This document shows, piece after piece, positions 17,382 through 26,827 of a stretch of 64,000 nt of DNA (position 1 is its first letter; every line of letters starts with the position of its first letter). Made by a program: the position numbers and the translations under genes. The stretch comes from Rhodococcus opacus (GTDB lineage Bacteria > Actinomycetota > Actinomycetes > Mycobacteriales > Mycobacteriaceae): NCBI RefSeq assembly GCF_012396235.1, contig NZ_JAAXPA010000024.1, forward strand, positions 62,001 to 126,000, read 5' to 3'. The notes below the pieces were generated by a model that saw only the letters and a program-made list of their open reading frames with translations, did no database searches and had not been told where the DNA came from.

Positions 17382-18863
17382 GTGTCCGACATCGGCTATT
17401 TCACCTGGGACCTCGCGACCGAGCACGGTGACGTTCCGTGCCTGCGCGACGACCACCTCGACCTCACGTACCGGCAGTTCGCCGATCGCGTGGATGCGTT
17501 CGCGGCACAACTGAGCGAACACGGGGTCGGCAAGGGTCACGTCGTCGCGGTGATGCTGCCGAACCGGGTGGAGCTGCTCGTCGTGCTGATGGCGGCCTGG
17601 CGGCTCGGCGCGGCCGCGACACCGGTCAATCCGACCTTCACCGCCGTGGAAGCGGAGTACCAGATCACCGACGCCGGCGCCGTCCTCGTCGTGAACGAGG
17701 GACCTGACGCCCCTACCGCCGGTCGTCCGTCGATCGCGGTCGACGAGATGGCCGCATCTCAGCCTTCGGGGCCGACCCCAGGCCTCCGCCCGGCGGGAAG
17801 TGACGTCGCACTACTGATCTACACGTCGGGGTCGACGGGGCGCCCCAAGGGAGTCATGCTCACCCACGACAACCTGCAGTTCATGAGTTCTTCTCTGGCC
17901 GAGCACCTTTCACTGACCACCGATGACCACTGCCTACTCGTCCTGCCGCTGTTCCACGTCAACGCGATCTGTGTCAGCTTTCTCGCGCCGATGCTGGCGG
18001 GAGGGCAATTGAGCGTCACCGGACGGTTTTCCCCGGCCCGATTCTTCGACGACGTCGCCCGGCTGCGGCCGACCTACTTCTCCGCGGTCCCGACAATCTA
18101 TGCACTGCTCGCGTCGCAACCCGAGGAGATTGTCACCGACACGTCCTCGTTGCGGTTCGCCGTCTGCGGCGCCGCGCCGATCTCCAAGGAACTACTCGAC
18201 CGCGCCGAACAACGCTTCGGCCTGGTGATCGTCGAAGGGTACGGGCTCACCGAGGGCACCTGCGCATCGGCGTGCAACCCGCCTGCCGGCGTCCGGAAAC
18301 TCGGCTCCGTGGGGCCCGCACTGCCGGGGCAGACCATCGCGATCATGGACGATTCCGGCGCTCTGCTCCCCCCTGGAGCGGTCGGCGAGGTCGTCGTCCG
18401 CGGCGCCAACGTGATGCACGGCTATCTGGGGCGTCCCGAGGAGACCGACCGGACGATTGTCGACGGATGGCTCCACACCGGCGACGTCGGCCGACTCGAC
18501 GAGGACGGCTATCTCACCCTCGTCGACCGCATCAAGGACATGATCATCCGGGGCGGCGAGAACATCTACCCCAAGGAGATCGAGAACGCACTCGCCACTC
18601 ACGACGGCGTACTCGAGGCGGCCGTGGTGGGAGCACCCCACGACGTGTACGGCGAGGTGCCCGTCGCCTACGTCGTCACCTACCCCGACAGTCCGGTCAC
18701 CGAGGACCAACTCACCGAGCACCTGCGCGACCGGCTCACGAAAGTGAAACTGCCCGTAGCCATACACATCGTCGACGCCTTGCCGCGCAACCCCGTCGGC
18801 AAGATCGACAAGCCGGGACTGCGCAGCCGTCACCGCCCGCAACCCGCCGCCACGAGGGGATGA
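17382..18863 (+). CDS. AMP-forming acyl-CoA synthetase / ligase
   Basis: A 493-residue ANL-superfamily enzyme that activates a carboxylic acid to acyl-AMP and then acyl-CoA. The P-loop is YTSGSTGRPKGVMLTH (about 148-163), followed by GYGLTEGTCAS, the WLHTGDVGRLDEDGYL hinge region, and the C-terminal catalytic lysine in NPVGKIDKPGLR. The start is GTG with AAGGGGAT upstream. Length is complete. About 100 bp separate it from the DUF3556 gene on the same strand, so it is probably the first gene of a four-gene operon. The fatty, aromatic or terpenoid substrate cannot be told from sequence. Confidence 0.93.
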   Translation: MSDIGYFTWDLATEHGDVPCLRDDHLDLTYRQFADRVDAFAAQLSEHGVGKGHVVAVMLPNRVELLVVLMAAWRLGAAATPVNPTFTAVEAEYQITDAGAVLVVNEGPDAPTAGRPSIAVDEMAASQPSGPTPGLRPAGSDVALLIYTSGSTGRPKGVMLTHDNLQFMSSSLAEHLSLTTDDHCLLVLPLFHVNAICVSFLAPMLAGGQLSVTGRFSPARFFDDVARLRPTYFSAVPTIYALLASQPEEIVTDTSSLRFAVCGAAPISKELLDRAEQRFGLVIVEGYGLTEGTCASACNPPAGVRKLGSVGPALPGQTIAIMDDSGALLPPGAVGEVVVRGANVMHGYLGRPEETDRTIVDGWLHTGDVGRLDEDGYLTLVDRIKDMIIRGGENIYPKEIENALATHDGVLEAAVVGAPHDVYGEVPVAYVVTYPDSPVTEDQLTEHLRDRLTKVKLPVAIHIVDALPRNPVGKIDKPGLRSRHRPQPAATRG

Positions 18864-18963
18864 GCAACAGGCTCTCACCGCTCACCACAACACCCTGCCG
18901 CAACTCGGGACACCCCCGAGGCGATGACACCTACCCTCCACCCGCCCTATCCAGGAGCATCCG

Positions 18964-20832
18964 ATGGGATTCAAAACCGGGAACTTCCCCGAAGTAGACC
19001 CCGCAACATTCCTCGACCGCCCCTTCTTCGACCGGATCCGAGCCATGTCGACCCACTGGGTCGACTACGGCTTCGGCACCCCGAAGATGGTGCACACCAT
19101 CTACATTCTCAAGCTGCTCGTCCTGTACATCGCCGCCGGACTGTCGATCGCGACATTCACGTCCGGATACAACGTGCTCGACGTCGGCGCGTGGTGGAAC
19201 GCACCCATCGTCTACCAGAAGCTCATCCTGTGGACGCTGCTCGTCGAAACCCTCGGCCTGGGCGGTTCCTGGGGTCCGCTCGCCGGCCACTTCAAACCGA
19301 TGATGGGCGGCGCGCTGTTCTGGCTCCGGCCGGGAACCATTCGCCTGCCACCCTGGCCAGGGAAGGTGCCGCTGACATCAGGCGACACTCGCACGGTCTT
19401 CGACGTCCTCGTCTATGCCGCAATTTTGGTCAATATCGTCCTCGCGCTCGGATTTGCCGGGGTGCACACACCGTCTGTCGACGCGGCGTTGCCCGGCAAC
19501 CACGGCCTGGTGAACCCCACGCTTCTGTTGCCGCTGATCGCGCTGCTGATCGTGATCGGGCTGCGTGACAAGGTCATTTTCATCGCCGCCCGCGGCGAGC
19601 AGTACTTCCCGGCCATTGTCTTCTTCGGTGTCCTTCCGTTCGTGGACATGATCGTCGCGCTGAAGCTGCTCATCGTGTCGGTGTGGGTCGGTGCCGGCAT
19701 CTCGAAGCTCGGCCACCACTTCTCGATGGTCGTGCCGCCGATGCTGTCCAACACCCCCTGGTTGCCGTCGAAGACGATCAAGCGCGCCCACTACCGCAGC
19801 TTCCCGAACGACCTGCGGCCGTCCATCGTCGCCGGCGGCGTCGCCCACGTCCTGGGCACCGTCGTCGAGGTGGTCACTCCACTGGTGTTGCTGTTCACCA
19901 CGAATGGCACCATCACCCTGCTCGCGGTTGCGTTGATGGTGGCGTTCCACCTGTTCATCCTGTCCACGTTCCCGCTCGCGGTCCCCCTCGAATGGAACCT
20001 GCTGTTCGCGTATGCGGCAGTATTCCTGTTCCTCGGTTTCCCGAACGCCGCCGGCTTCGGGCTGGGGGCCATCTCCTCACCGCTGCTGCTCGCCGCGATC
20101 GTCGCCGCGCTGGTGTTCTTCCCCGTCCTCGGCAATCTGCGCCCCGACCTCGTGTCGTTCCTGCCCTCGATGCGGCAGTACGCAGGAAACTGGGCCTCGG
20201 CGACCTGGGCATTCGCACCGGGTGCGGAGGACAAGCTGGACGAGTTCATCACGCGGCCCAGTCAGAACACCCGCACCCAGTTGCTGGCGACGTATCCGCC
20301 CGAGGTAGCCGACGTCGTGATGCACCAGCTGCTCGGTTGGAGGTCGATGCACAGCCAGGGCCGCGCCCTGTTGTCGCTGATGAGTCGGCATCTCGGGGAC
20401 GACATCGACACCTACTCCCTCCGGGAGGCCGAGTTCAGCTGCAACTCACTGGTGGCGTTCAACTTCGGTGACGGCCACTTGCACAACGAGCACCTCATTG
20501 CTGCCATTCAGCGGCGCTGCAACTTCGCGCCCGGAGAGTTCCTGATCGCGTGGATCGAATCGCAGCCCATCCACAAGGGCATTCAGGAGTACAAGGTGAT
20601 CGACGCCGCCCTCGGTGTCATCGAGCGAGGCACCTACAAGGTCGCCGACGCCATCGCCGAACAGCCGTGGCTGCCGAACGGTCCCATCCCGTTCGATGTG
20701 CGGTGGACGTTGGACATCGACGCCGACCGGGCGATCACCGATCCCGGTTCGCTGTCGGAACCGAGGATGCGCAGCAAGCACGCCACCAATTCGTCCCTCC
20801 ATGGTGACGAGGGCAGCGGAGTGCTGCGGTGA
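18964..20832 (+). CDS. DUF3556 multi-pass membrane protein
   Basis: A 622-residue protein with a hydrophobic N-terminal two-thirds. Clear helices include TIYILKLLVLYIAAGLSIA, TLLLPLIALLIVIGL, LVLLFTTNGTITLLAVALMV and LLLAAIVAALVFFPVL. A soluble C-terminal domain from about residue 400 has FNFGDGHLHNEHLI. This matches DUF3556 proteins known mainly from mycobacteria and rhodococci, whose function is unknown. Its stop overlaps the start of the phytoene-desaturase-like gene by 4 bp (GTGA), so the two are translationally coupled and probably work together. Histidines and the membrane location would fit a lipid-modifying role, but that is speculation. Confidence 0.9.
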   Translation: MGFKTGNFPEVDPATFLDRPFFDRIRAMSTHWVDYGFGTPKMVHTIYILKLLVLYIAAGLSIATFTSGYNVLDVGAWWNAPIVYQKLILWTLLVETLGLGGSWGPLAGHFKPMMGGALFWLRPGTIRLPPWPGKVPLTSGDTRTVFDVLVYAAILVNIVLALGFAGVHTPSVDAALPGNHGLVNPTLLLPLIALLIVIGLRDKVIFIAARGEQYFPAIVFFGVLPFVDMIVALKLLIVSVWVGAGISKLGHHFSMVVPPMLSNTPWLPSKTIKRAHYRSFPNDLRPSIVAGGVAHVLGTVVEVVTPLVLLFTTNGTITLLAVALMVAFHLFILSTFPLAVPLEWNLLFAYAAVFLFLGFPNAAGFGLGAISSPLLLAAIVAALVFFPVLGNLRPDLVSFLPSMRQYAGNWASATWAFAPGAEDKLDEFITRPSQNTRTQLLATYPPEVADVVMHQLLGWRSMHSQGRALLSLMSRHLGDDIDTYSLREAEFSCNSLVAFNFGDGHLHNEHLIAAIQRRCNFAPGEFLIAWIESQPIHKGIQEYKVIDAALGVIERGTYKVADAIAEQPWLPNGPIPFDVRWTLDIDADRAITDPGSLSEPRMRSKHATNSSLHGDEGSGVLR

Positions 20833-22262
20833 CCACCGCAGTCGTGGTCGGCAGCGGGCCCAACGGGCTCGCCGCCGCGGTCCACCTCGCCCGGCACGGC
20901 GTCGACGTCCAGGTCCTCGAGGCCGCCGACACCATCGGCGGCGGCACCCGCTCCGGCGAACTCACCGTCCCCGGACTGCTGCACGACGAGTGCTCGGCGT
21001 TCCACCCGATGGGTGCCGGGTCGCCGTATTTACAGACCCTCGACCTCGGCCGCTACGGGTTGACGTGGAAGTGGCCGGAGATCGACTGCGCCCACCCCCT
21101 CGACTCCGGTGAGGCAGGGTTGCTGCACCGCTCGATCGCGGCCACCGCCGCCGGACTCGGCGAGGACGGCGCCCGCTGGCAGCGCATGTTCGGCGGACTC
21201 GCCGACGGCTTCGACGACCTCGCCGCCGACCTCATGCGTCCGATCGCGAACGTGCCCCGGCACCCACTCCGGCTCGCCAGCTTCGGGCCCCGGGCGCTGC
21301 TGCCGGCGACCACGACCGCCCGCTGGTGGCGCACCGACAAGGCCCGCGCACTGTTCGGCGGCGCCGCCGCGCACGCCTACTACCGCCTCGACCGGCCCGC
21401 GACGTCCGCGGTCGGGATGATGATCGTCGCCGCCGGGCACCGCTACGGCTGGCCGGTCGCCGAGGGCGGATCGCAATCGATCACCGGTGCACTGGCGGCC
21501 ATGCTGACCGACTGGGGCGGGAAGATCTCCACCGGTGTCCGGGTGAACAGTGTCGCCGATATCCCCCCGGCGGACGTCGTCCTGCTCGACCTGGCACCGT
21601 CCGCCGCACTGCGTATCCTCGGTGAACGTGTCCCCGAACGAGTGGCACGGGCGTATCGCCGGTTCCGGCACGGGCCGGCGGCATTCAAGGTCGACTTCGC
21701 CGTCGAGGGCGGGGTGCCCTGGCGCAACCCGGACTGCGGCCGCGCCGGAACCGTCCACCTGGGTGGGAATTTCGCCGAGATCGCCGACGCCGAACGCGAC
21801 GTCGTGACGGGGAAGATGCCGCAGCGGCCGTTCGTCCTCGTCGGACAGCAGTACCTCGCCGACCCCGGACGGTCGAAAGGAACCCTGCATCCGCTGTACG
21901 CGTACGCCCATGTCCCGCACGGCTACACGGGCGATGCGACGAAGGCGATCACCGCGCAGATCGAACGGTTCGCGCCCGGGTTCCGGGACCGGGTCGTCGC
22001 CACGGTCAGCAGTGGGCCCGTGAAGCTCGCCGAGTCGAACGCCAACTACATCGGCGGTGACATCATCGGCGGAGCCAACAGCGAAACCCAGGTGGTGCTG
22101 CGTCCGCGCATCGCCCTCGACCCGTACAGCACCGGGGTACCGGGAACCTATCTGTGCTCGGCGTCCACGCCGCCGGGAGCCGGCGCCCACGGGATGAGCG
22201 GATTCAACGCCGCCCAATCCGCACTGCGCCACCTGCGCAGACACGGCGGCGATGTGCTGTGA
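20829..22262 (+). CDS. Phytoene-desaturase-like NAD(P)/FAD-dependent oxidoreductase
   Basis: A 477-residue flavoprotein. The FAD Rossmann motif TTAVVVGSGPNGLAAAVHL is at residues 2-20, followed by TIGGGTRSGE and a C-terminal STPPGAGAHGMSGFNAA typical of carotenoid desaturase/isomerase relatives. It starts with GTG inside the stop of the DUF3556 gene, and its own TGA overlaps the GTG of the broken enoyl-CoA hydratase, so three genes were built as one coupled unit. It may oxidise a hydrophobic substrate held by the membrane partner. The desaturase family is broad and true phytoene chemistry is unlikely without other carotenoid genes. Confidence 0.9.
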   Translation: MTTAVVVGSGPNGLAAAVHLARHGVDVQVLEAADTIGGGTRSGELTVPGLLHDECSAFHPMGAGSPYLQTLDLGRYGLTWKWPEIDCAHPLDSGEAGLLHRSIAATAAGLGEDGARWQRMFGGLADGFDDLAADLMRPIANVPRHPLRLASFGPRALLPATTTARWWRTDKARALFGGAAAHAYYRLDRPATSAVGMMIVAAGHRYGWPVAEGGSQSITGALAAMLTDWGGKISTGVRVNSVADIPPADVVLLDLAPSAALRILGERVPERVARAYRRFRHGPAAFKVDFAVEGGVPWRNPDCGRAGTVHLGGNFAEIADAERDVVTGKMPQRPFVLVGQQYLADPGRSKGTLHPLYAYAHVPHGYTGDATKAITAQIERFAPGFRDRVVATVSSGPVKLAESNANYIGGDIIGGANSETQVVLRPRIALDPYSTGVPGTYLCSASTPPGAGAHGMSGFNAAQSALRHLRRHGGDVL

Positions 22263-23016
22263 CCGTGGAGAGGTCTGGGAAACGGAATCGCCGTGGTGCG
22301 GCGTTCCTGGAGCGGCACGGTCCGATCGCAGTGATAACCCTCAATCGTCCCGAGGTCCGCAACGTCGTCAACTCGGACGTCTCCGCCGCGGTCGGCGCGG
22401 CAATGGAAACACTGGCCCACTCTCCCGACCTTCGGGTCGGAATCCTCACAGGTGCGGGAGATACCTTCTGTGCCGGTGCGGATCTGGCCGCCCTGACCGC
22501 CGGGCACAGCATCGACGCACCCGGACACCCGGATGGGGGTTCGGCGGCTTCGTCCGACATGACATCGGCAAACCGCTGATTGCAGCCGTGAACGGTTCGG
22601 CCTCGGGTGGAGGCCTCGATCTCATCTTGGCGTGTGACGCAGCCATCGTCAGTTCTCACGCCTCGCTCGGGTCGCGGGGAATGGGACGATATGCGGACTG
22701 CGATCCCGACGCGAGGGCACTCGGCGGTCGACTCCAGGCCAGGTCGGTGTTCCTTGGCGACGCGCTCGAGCCGGAGACGGCACTGCGTTGCGGAATGATC
22801 GACAGGGTCGTCCATCCACATGAGGTACTGCCGGAGGCCATGCGGCTGGCACGTGCGCTGGCAACGACAATCCCGCCCTTGGAAGGGATCGGCGCCGCGG
22901 TCATGCGTCGTCGCGCCGGGAGGAACACTTCCGGGCACTGCGAGCGTGACGCGCCACGTCATCCTCATCAGTACCGGCACGGAGCCCAGCGCGTGCTCCG
23001 CACCAGTACGATTTGA
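22259..23016 (+). pseudogene. Frameshifted enoyl-CoA hydratase/isomerase
   Basis: The first ~90 codons read as a crotonase (PIAVITLNRPEVRN, GILTGAGDTFCAGADL) and then hit a stop at 22579. The family continues in the frame one base back: GKPLIAAVNGSASGGGLDLILACDAAIV, here as PLIAAVNGSASGGG and LDLILACDAAIV, then CGMIDRVVHPHEVLPEAMRL. The break lies near the G-run around 22534 and fits loss of one base. The oxyanion-hole halves (CAGADL and NGSASGGG) are therefore in different frames. The tail after about 22900 is also degenerate. The GTG start overlaps the upstream stop by 4 bp, so the gene was once coupled to its operon. A sequencing error is possible for the shift but not for the poor tail. 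Confidence 0.8.
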
Positions 23017-23044
23017 GGGACGATTCCCCTACCCGACAGCGTTT

Positions 23045-23075
23045 CCCGGCACCGCGGCGATCCTGCGGTGCCGGG
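23045..23075 (+). terminator. Hairpin after the enoyl-CoA hydratase remnant
   Basis: CCCGGCACCGC (23045-23055) pairs exactly with GCGGTGCCGGG (23065-23075) around a 9-nt loop. It lies just after the end of the acyl-CoA ligase/DUF3556 operon. No T-run follows, as is usual in these genomes. Confidence 0.65.
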
Positions 23076-23114
23076 CGCGCGACCCACTCCACGACGAACA
23101 CGAACTGAGGAACG

Positions 23115-23261
23115 ATGCTGGATCGACTGTACGCAGCCCTCCTGGCGGCAGCCGGATTGTCCTTCGGCGACTACATCGCCCTCGAGGACGCGGTGAGCGA
23201 TCCCGATGATCCGCCGCGGACGGTCACCGACCCCACCCTTACCGCCCACCCACTCCTTTGA
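23115..23261 (+). CDS. Hypothetical 48-residue ORF
   Basis: An open frame from ATG 23115, with GAGGAACG upstream, encodes MLDRLYAALLAAAGLSFGDY and an acidic, proline-containing tail. It overlaps the convergent PucR stop by 23 bp. The start of the protein reads like the helical N-terminus of a longer enzyme, so it may be a truncated gene. I do not recognise the family. The good ribosome site is the main reason to list it. Confidence 0.35.
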   Translation: MLDRLYAALLAAAGLSFGDYIALEDAVSDPDDPPRTVTDPTLTAHPLL

Positions 23262-24549
23262 CCGTCGGCTCGCCCTTCGCCTGATCCGGCGTCAGGACCA
23301 CAGGTCCCAGCCATTGGCACACGAGCAGGGCGAGCTCGACGGCGAGGCGATCCCCGGTGAAGTCTTCGCCCCGTTCCTCCGCGGCCCGCTTCACCCGATA
23401 TTTCACTGAATTATAGTGCAGATCAAGCTGTTTCGCCGCGGCGACATTGCTGAGGTTGCTTGCGAGGTAGACCTGTACGGTCTCGCGCAGGCGGGCGGCG
23501 TTCTCATTGTCGGCCGCCAGACCACGCAAGACGCTGCGCACCCACGCCCGGGTCGACGCGACGTCCTCTATCAGCAGTGCGACTGTCGACACTCCCGGTT
23601 CGTCGTACGCGGTCACGACGGGGGCATTCTTTCCTGCAGCGATCGCGAGCGCTCGTGCGCGCTGAGCACGCGTGTACGACTGCCGGAATCCCTCCGGGCC
23701 GTTGGTGACCCCGCCGACGGCCATGACCAGCCCCGGATGGCGGGCCTCGAGGAAATCGCGCAATTCACCGTAACCTCGCCGGGGAGCCGCGCGCGTACCG
23801 AGCGGGACCCATACCCATCCGGTGACGCGGTCGGCCGCCACGAACAACGGATCGGTCATTGCACCCATGAACCCTGCGACGTCGTGCGCCGCCGATTCGA
23901 TTCTGGCCAGCATGTCTCCCGAACCGGTATCGGGAACCCAGATGATTGCCGCCAGGTGATTCTGTTGCAGAACATAGTTGAGGGCGGCGCTGGCCCCGGC
24001 GTCCGGGCGTTCGTTGCCCGCCAGGATTTCCTGGACTCGGACGGCACGAACACTGCTCTGGTGGGCCAGCCACCGCTCCCGTTCACGCTCGTAGACTTCG
24101 ACCACCTGCTGCGACACCCTGTCGATATACACCGACATCACGGTGATGATGCGCTCGAGCACCGGCACACCGAGTTCCGGCTCGACCGCTTCCCCACCCA
24201 ACTCGTCAAATACCAGCTTGAGGAGGTTGGTCTGCCCGAGTCGGTATGCGCGTACGAGCGCGTTGACGGGAACCCTTTGCTGAGCAAGACGTCTCGCGTA
24301 TTCCATCGCCGCAGCGGGCGCCTCCAGATTTTCTGGTGCGATGTTGTGCTGCAGTGTGTGGAAGATGGTGTCGAGGTTTCCTTCGACACTCGCACCGAGT
24401 AGGTCGAACAGCTGCCGATCGGCGCGCAGATCGGGAATCTCGCTGTACAGCACATCCGTGATATCGGCGGTCAACGTCACCAGCCGCTGGTTGAGCGAGC
24501 CCGCGATTCGTGCGACCAACAGCGCGGCGCGCTCGTCGTGTGAAGCCAT
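23239..24549 (-). CDS. PucR/CdaR-type transcriptional regulator
   Basis: A 436-residue regulator. The N-terminal ~170 residues are a helical sensor (DERAALLVARIAGSLNQ, then PVNALVRAYRLGQTNLLKLV) like the RsbR/putative-sensor domain found in many actinobacterial PucR proteins. The middle is a GGDEF-like linker. The C-terminal HTH has VQVYLASNLSNVAAAKQLDL and HYNSVKYRVKRAAEERG near 380-410. I chose ATG 24549 because an upstream in-frame start adds an odd Cys/Arg stretch. It is divergent from the SDR/enoyl-CoA hydratase pair and probably controls it. Confidence 0.87.
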   Translation of the reverse strand: MASHDERAALLVARIAGSLNQRLVTLTADITDVLYSEIPDLRADRQLFDLLGASVEGNLDTIFHTLQHNIAPENLEAPAAAMEYARRLAQQRVPVNALVRAYRLGQTNLLKLVFDELGGEAVEPELGVPVLERIITVMSVYIDRVSQQVVEVYERERERWLAHQSSVRAVRVQEILAGNERPDAGASAALNYVLQQNHLAAIIWVPDTGSGDMLARIESAAHDVAGFMGAMTDPLFVAADRVTGWVWVPLGTRAAPRRGYGELRDFLEARHPGLVMAVGGVTNGPEGFRQSYTRAQRARALAIAAGKNAPVVTAYDEPGVSTVALLIEDVASTRAWVRSVLRGLAADNENAARLRETVQVYLASNLSNVAAAKQLDLHYNSVKYRVKRAAEERGEDFTGDRLAVELALLVCQWLGPVVLTPDQAKGEPTVKGVGGR

Positions 24550-24895
24550 GCGAAGACAATAGAGCAGTCGACACCCGCGCATGACGATTTACCCGGAACG
24601 CCATCCTCAGCATCCCTACCTGCACATTTCCGCCCAGCCGGCCGTCCAGGTCTCCACTGGCACGAACCGGGCATGTCCCGACAGGACAAAGGGCATCTGT
24701 TTCTTGATGCTTCGCGGACGTGGTCACCATTACAGGATTCTCCTATCGTCAAGAGCGCTCGGCCAGCGCCTGCGGACTGCACGATGAGCGACGCACGGCC
24801 CCCCGAGACACCGTCGTACGGGGTTGTTTTCGAGCGATCCCGTCCAGTTCGACAGGCGCGAACGGCGTCTCAGCGTCCACAACGAAGGGATCACA
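24550..24895. other. Divergent intergenic region, PucR / SDR
   Basis: These 346 bp separate the PucR gene from the SDR gene and must contain both promoters. I see no convincing coding sequence, no strong inverted repeat and no riboswitch-like element. Confidence 0.5.
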
Positions 24896-25732
24896 GTGAA
24901 CACCACAAGCTTCCGCGGGAGAACCGCCGTCATGTCCGGGGGAAGTCGTGGCATCGGACTTGCCATTGCCCGCGCGATCGCGAGCCGCGGTGGAAACGTC
25001 GTCCTGCTCGCCAAGACCGATACCCCCGACCCTCGACTGCCCGGGACGATTCATACCGCCGTCGCAGAATTGAACGAGCTGGGCGGACACGCCGTACCCG
25101 TTGTCGGTGACGTCCGGAACGACGACGACATCGCCGGGGTGGTCGATGCCGCCGTCGACAACTTCGGCGGCATCGACATCGTCATCAACAACGCAAGCGT
25201 GCTGGATGTCTCGAAGACCGAGGACCTGCCGCTCAAGAGGTTCGATCTGATGCAACAGGTCAACGTGCGCGGCACTTTCGCCCTGACCCAGGCGTGTCTT
25301 CCGTACCTGCAGAAATCCTCCGCCCCGCACGTACTGACACTCTCACCACCACTGAACATGTCGCAGCACTGGCTGGGCGCCCATCCGGGCTACATGCTGG
25401 CCAAGTACGGGATGACGCTGGCGGCGTTGGGCATCGCCGCCGAACACGCGAATCTACCCATTTCCAGCAACTGCCTGTGGCCGCAGACGATGATCGCGAC
25501 GGCAGCGGTCGGGAACCTGCTCGGCGGCCACGACAGCCTGGAGCACTCCCGCTCCCCCGAGATCATGGCCGACGCCGCGATCGAACTGCTCGGCCGTCCC
25601 GCAGGCACCGACAACGGTCGCACCGTCCTCGACGTCGAAATTCTCACCGAAGCCGGCATCACCGATTTCACGACATATGGTGGAACCGCCCCGTTGACGA
25701 TCGACATCTTCGTCGACGCTGCTGCGGGATGA
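24896..25732 (+). CDS. Short-chain dehydrogenase/reductase, HSDL2-like
   Basis: A 278-residue classical SDR. The NAD(P) motif is SGGSRGIGLAIA (about 15-26), then KTDTPDPRLPGTIHTAV, NNASVLD, and an active-site region with TLSPPLNM and YMLAKYGMTL giving the Tyr/Lys pair. The KTDTPDPRLPGT block is typical of the hydroxysteroid-dehydrogenase-like 2 group, linked to fatty-acid metabolism. GTG 24896 follows GAAGGGATCACA. Its stop overlaps the ATG of the enoyl-CoA hydratase (ATGA), so the two form a coupled operon. Confidence 0.88.
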   Translation: MNTTSFRGRTAVMSGGSRGIGLAIARAIASRGGNVVLLAKTDTPDPRLPGTIHTAVAELNELGGHAVPVVGDVRNDDDIAGVVDAAVDNFGGIDIVINNASVLDVSKTEDLPLKRFDLMQQVNVRGTFALTQACLPYLQKSSAPHVLTLSPPLNMSQHWLGAHPGYMLAKYGMTLAALGIAAEHANLPISSNCLWPQTMIATAAVGNLLGGHDSLEHSRSPEIMADAAIELLGRPAGTDNGRTVLDVEILTEAGITDFTTYGGTAPLTIDIFVDAAAG

Positions 25733-26532
25733 CATCGCACTCTTCGACGTCAGGCGTCGTAACCGCCCTCGACGCTGACCTCCTCCGTGTCACCCTCGAC
25801 CGGCCGGCGCGCATGAATGCAGTGCGGATCGAAACGCTCGACGCGATCACAGACGCCCTCGAGTCGCGTGCCGGCGATTCGGCGGTCCGCGCGGCCGTCC
25901 TCACCGGCGCCGGGGGCGCGTTCTGCACCGGTGCCGACCTGTCGACCACGACGACGAACGACCGGCCGACAGCGGCCACCATCGATGCCGCGACCATCGA
26001 CGCCGCAAACCGAACCGTGGCCGCGATCCGCGCGTTTCCCCGTCCCGTCGTCGGTGCAGTCAACGGACCCGCCGCGGGTGTCGGCGTATCCCTGGCACTC
26101 GCATGCGACCTCACTGTCGCTACGAAGTCCAGCTACTTCCTTGTTGCGCTCACCAAGGTCGGTCTCATGCCGGACGGCGGAGCCACCGCCCTCGTCGCCG
26201 CGTCGATCGGCCGCGCCCGTGCCATGAAGATGGCTCTCCTCGCAGAACGACTCCCGGCGCGTGAAGCGCTTACCGCCGGGCTCATCGCCGATGTCTACTC
26301 CGACGACGAATTCGACTCTGCCGTAGAGAACCTCACGTGCCGGCTCACGAACGGCCCCGGCGACGCCTTCCGCTGGACGAAAGACGCCGTCAACGACGCC
26401 ACACTCACCGAACTCGACAATGCGTTCGCACGCGAACGGAACGGGCAACTCGAGCTACTCGCCTCCCCCGACTTCGAGGAAGGCGTCACCGCGTTCCGGA
26501 AGAAGCGTCCCGCCGCGTTTCGCCGGACCTGA
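25729..26532 (+). CDS. Enoyl-CoA hydratase/isomerase family protein
   Basis: A 267-residue crotonase. Oxyanion-hole blocks are VLTGAGGAFCTGADL (about 58-72) and VGAVNGPAAGVGVSLALACDL (about 105-125, split as VGAVNGPAAG and VGVSLALACDL). The active-site region LMPDGGATALVA follows, where other members carry Glu or Asp. It starts inside the SDR stop (ATGA). It probably hydrates or isomerises an enoyl-CoA made by the same pathway. Unlike the broken copy at 22259, this one is intact along its whole length. Confidence 0.9.
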   Translation: MTSHSSTSGVVTALDADLLRVTLDRPARMNAVRIETLDAITDALESRAGDSAVRAAVLTGAGGAFCTGADLSTTTTNDRPTAATIDAATIDAANRTVAAIRAFPRPVVGAVNGPAAGVGVSLALACDLTVATKSSYFLVALTKVGLMPDGGATALVAASIGRARAMKMALLAERLPAREALTAGLIADVYSDDEFDSAVENLTCRLTNGPGDAFRWTKDAVNDATLTELDNAFARERNGQLELLASPDFEEGVTAFRKKRPAAFRRT

Positions 26533-26827
26533 GAACCATCGGGACCGCCACAACATCCATCACGAAGAAGGCCGAAGTGACCTGTCGGCGAGCGAGGGCC
26601 TCGAGGATCAACGCCCGTGATGCCGGGGTAGCCGAGAGTTTTCGAAGCGCTCCCGGGTAGAGCCGTTGCGGCCGCGCAGGGCGCCGACCAGTCCGCCGGA
26701 GATCACCACCACGCTCTGTATGCGGCCATCGACGGGCGGCGGCGGCAGATGGTCGACCATCTTGGTTTTCGGACGTTCTGTTGGTCGTGAGCGGCGAGAC
26801 AGGCCGTGCGGTGGTTACCCTCGGGTG
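26533..26827. other. Intergenic region before selO
   Basis: About 295 bp with no supported gene. A minus-strand frame here contains a helical-looking stretch (LRKLSATPASRALILEALA), but it has no start, no partner domain and no clear homologue, so I do not call it. Confidence 0.4.
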
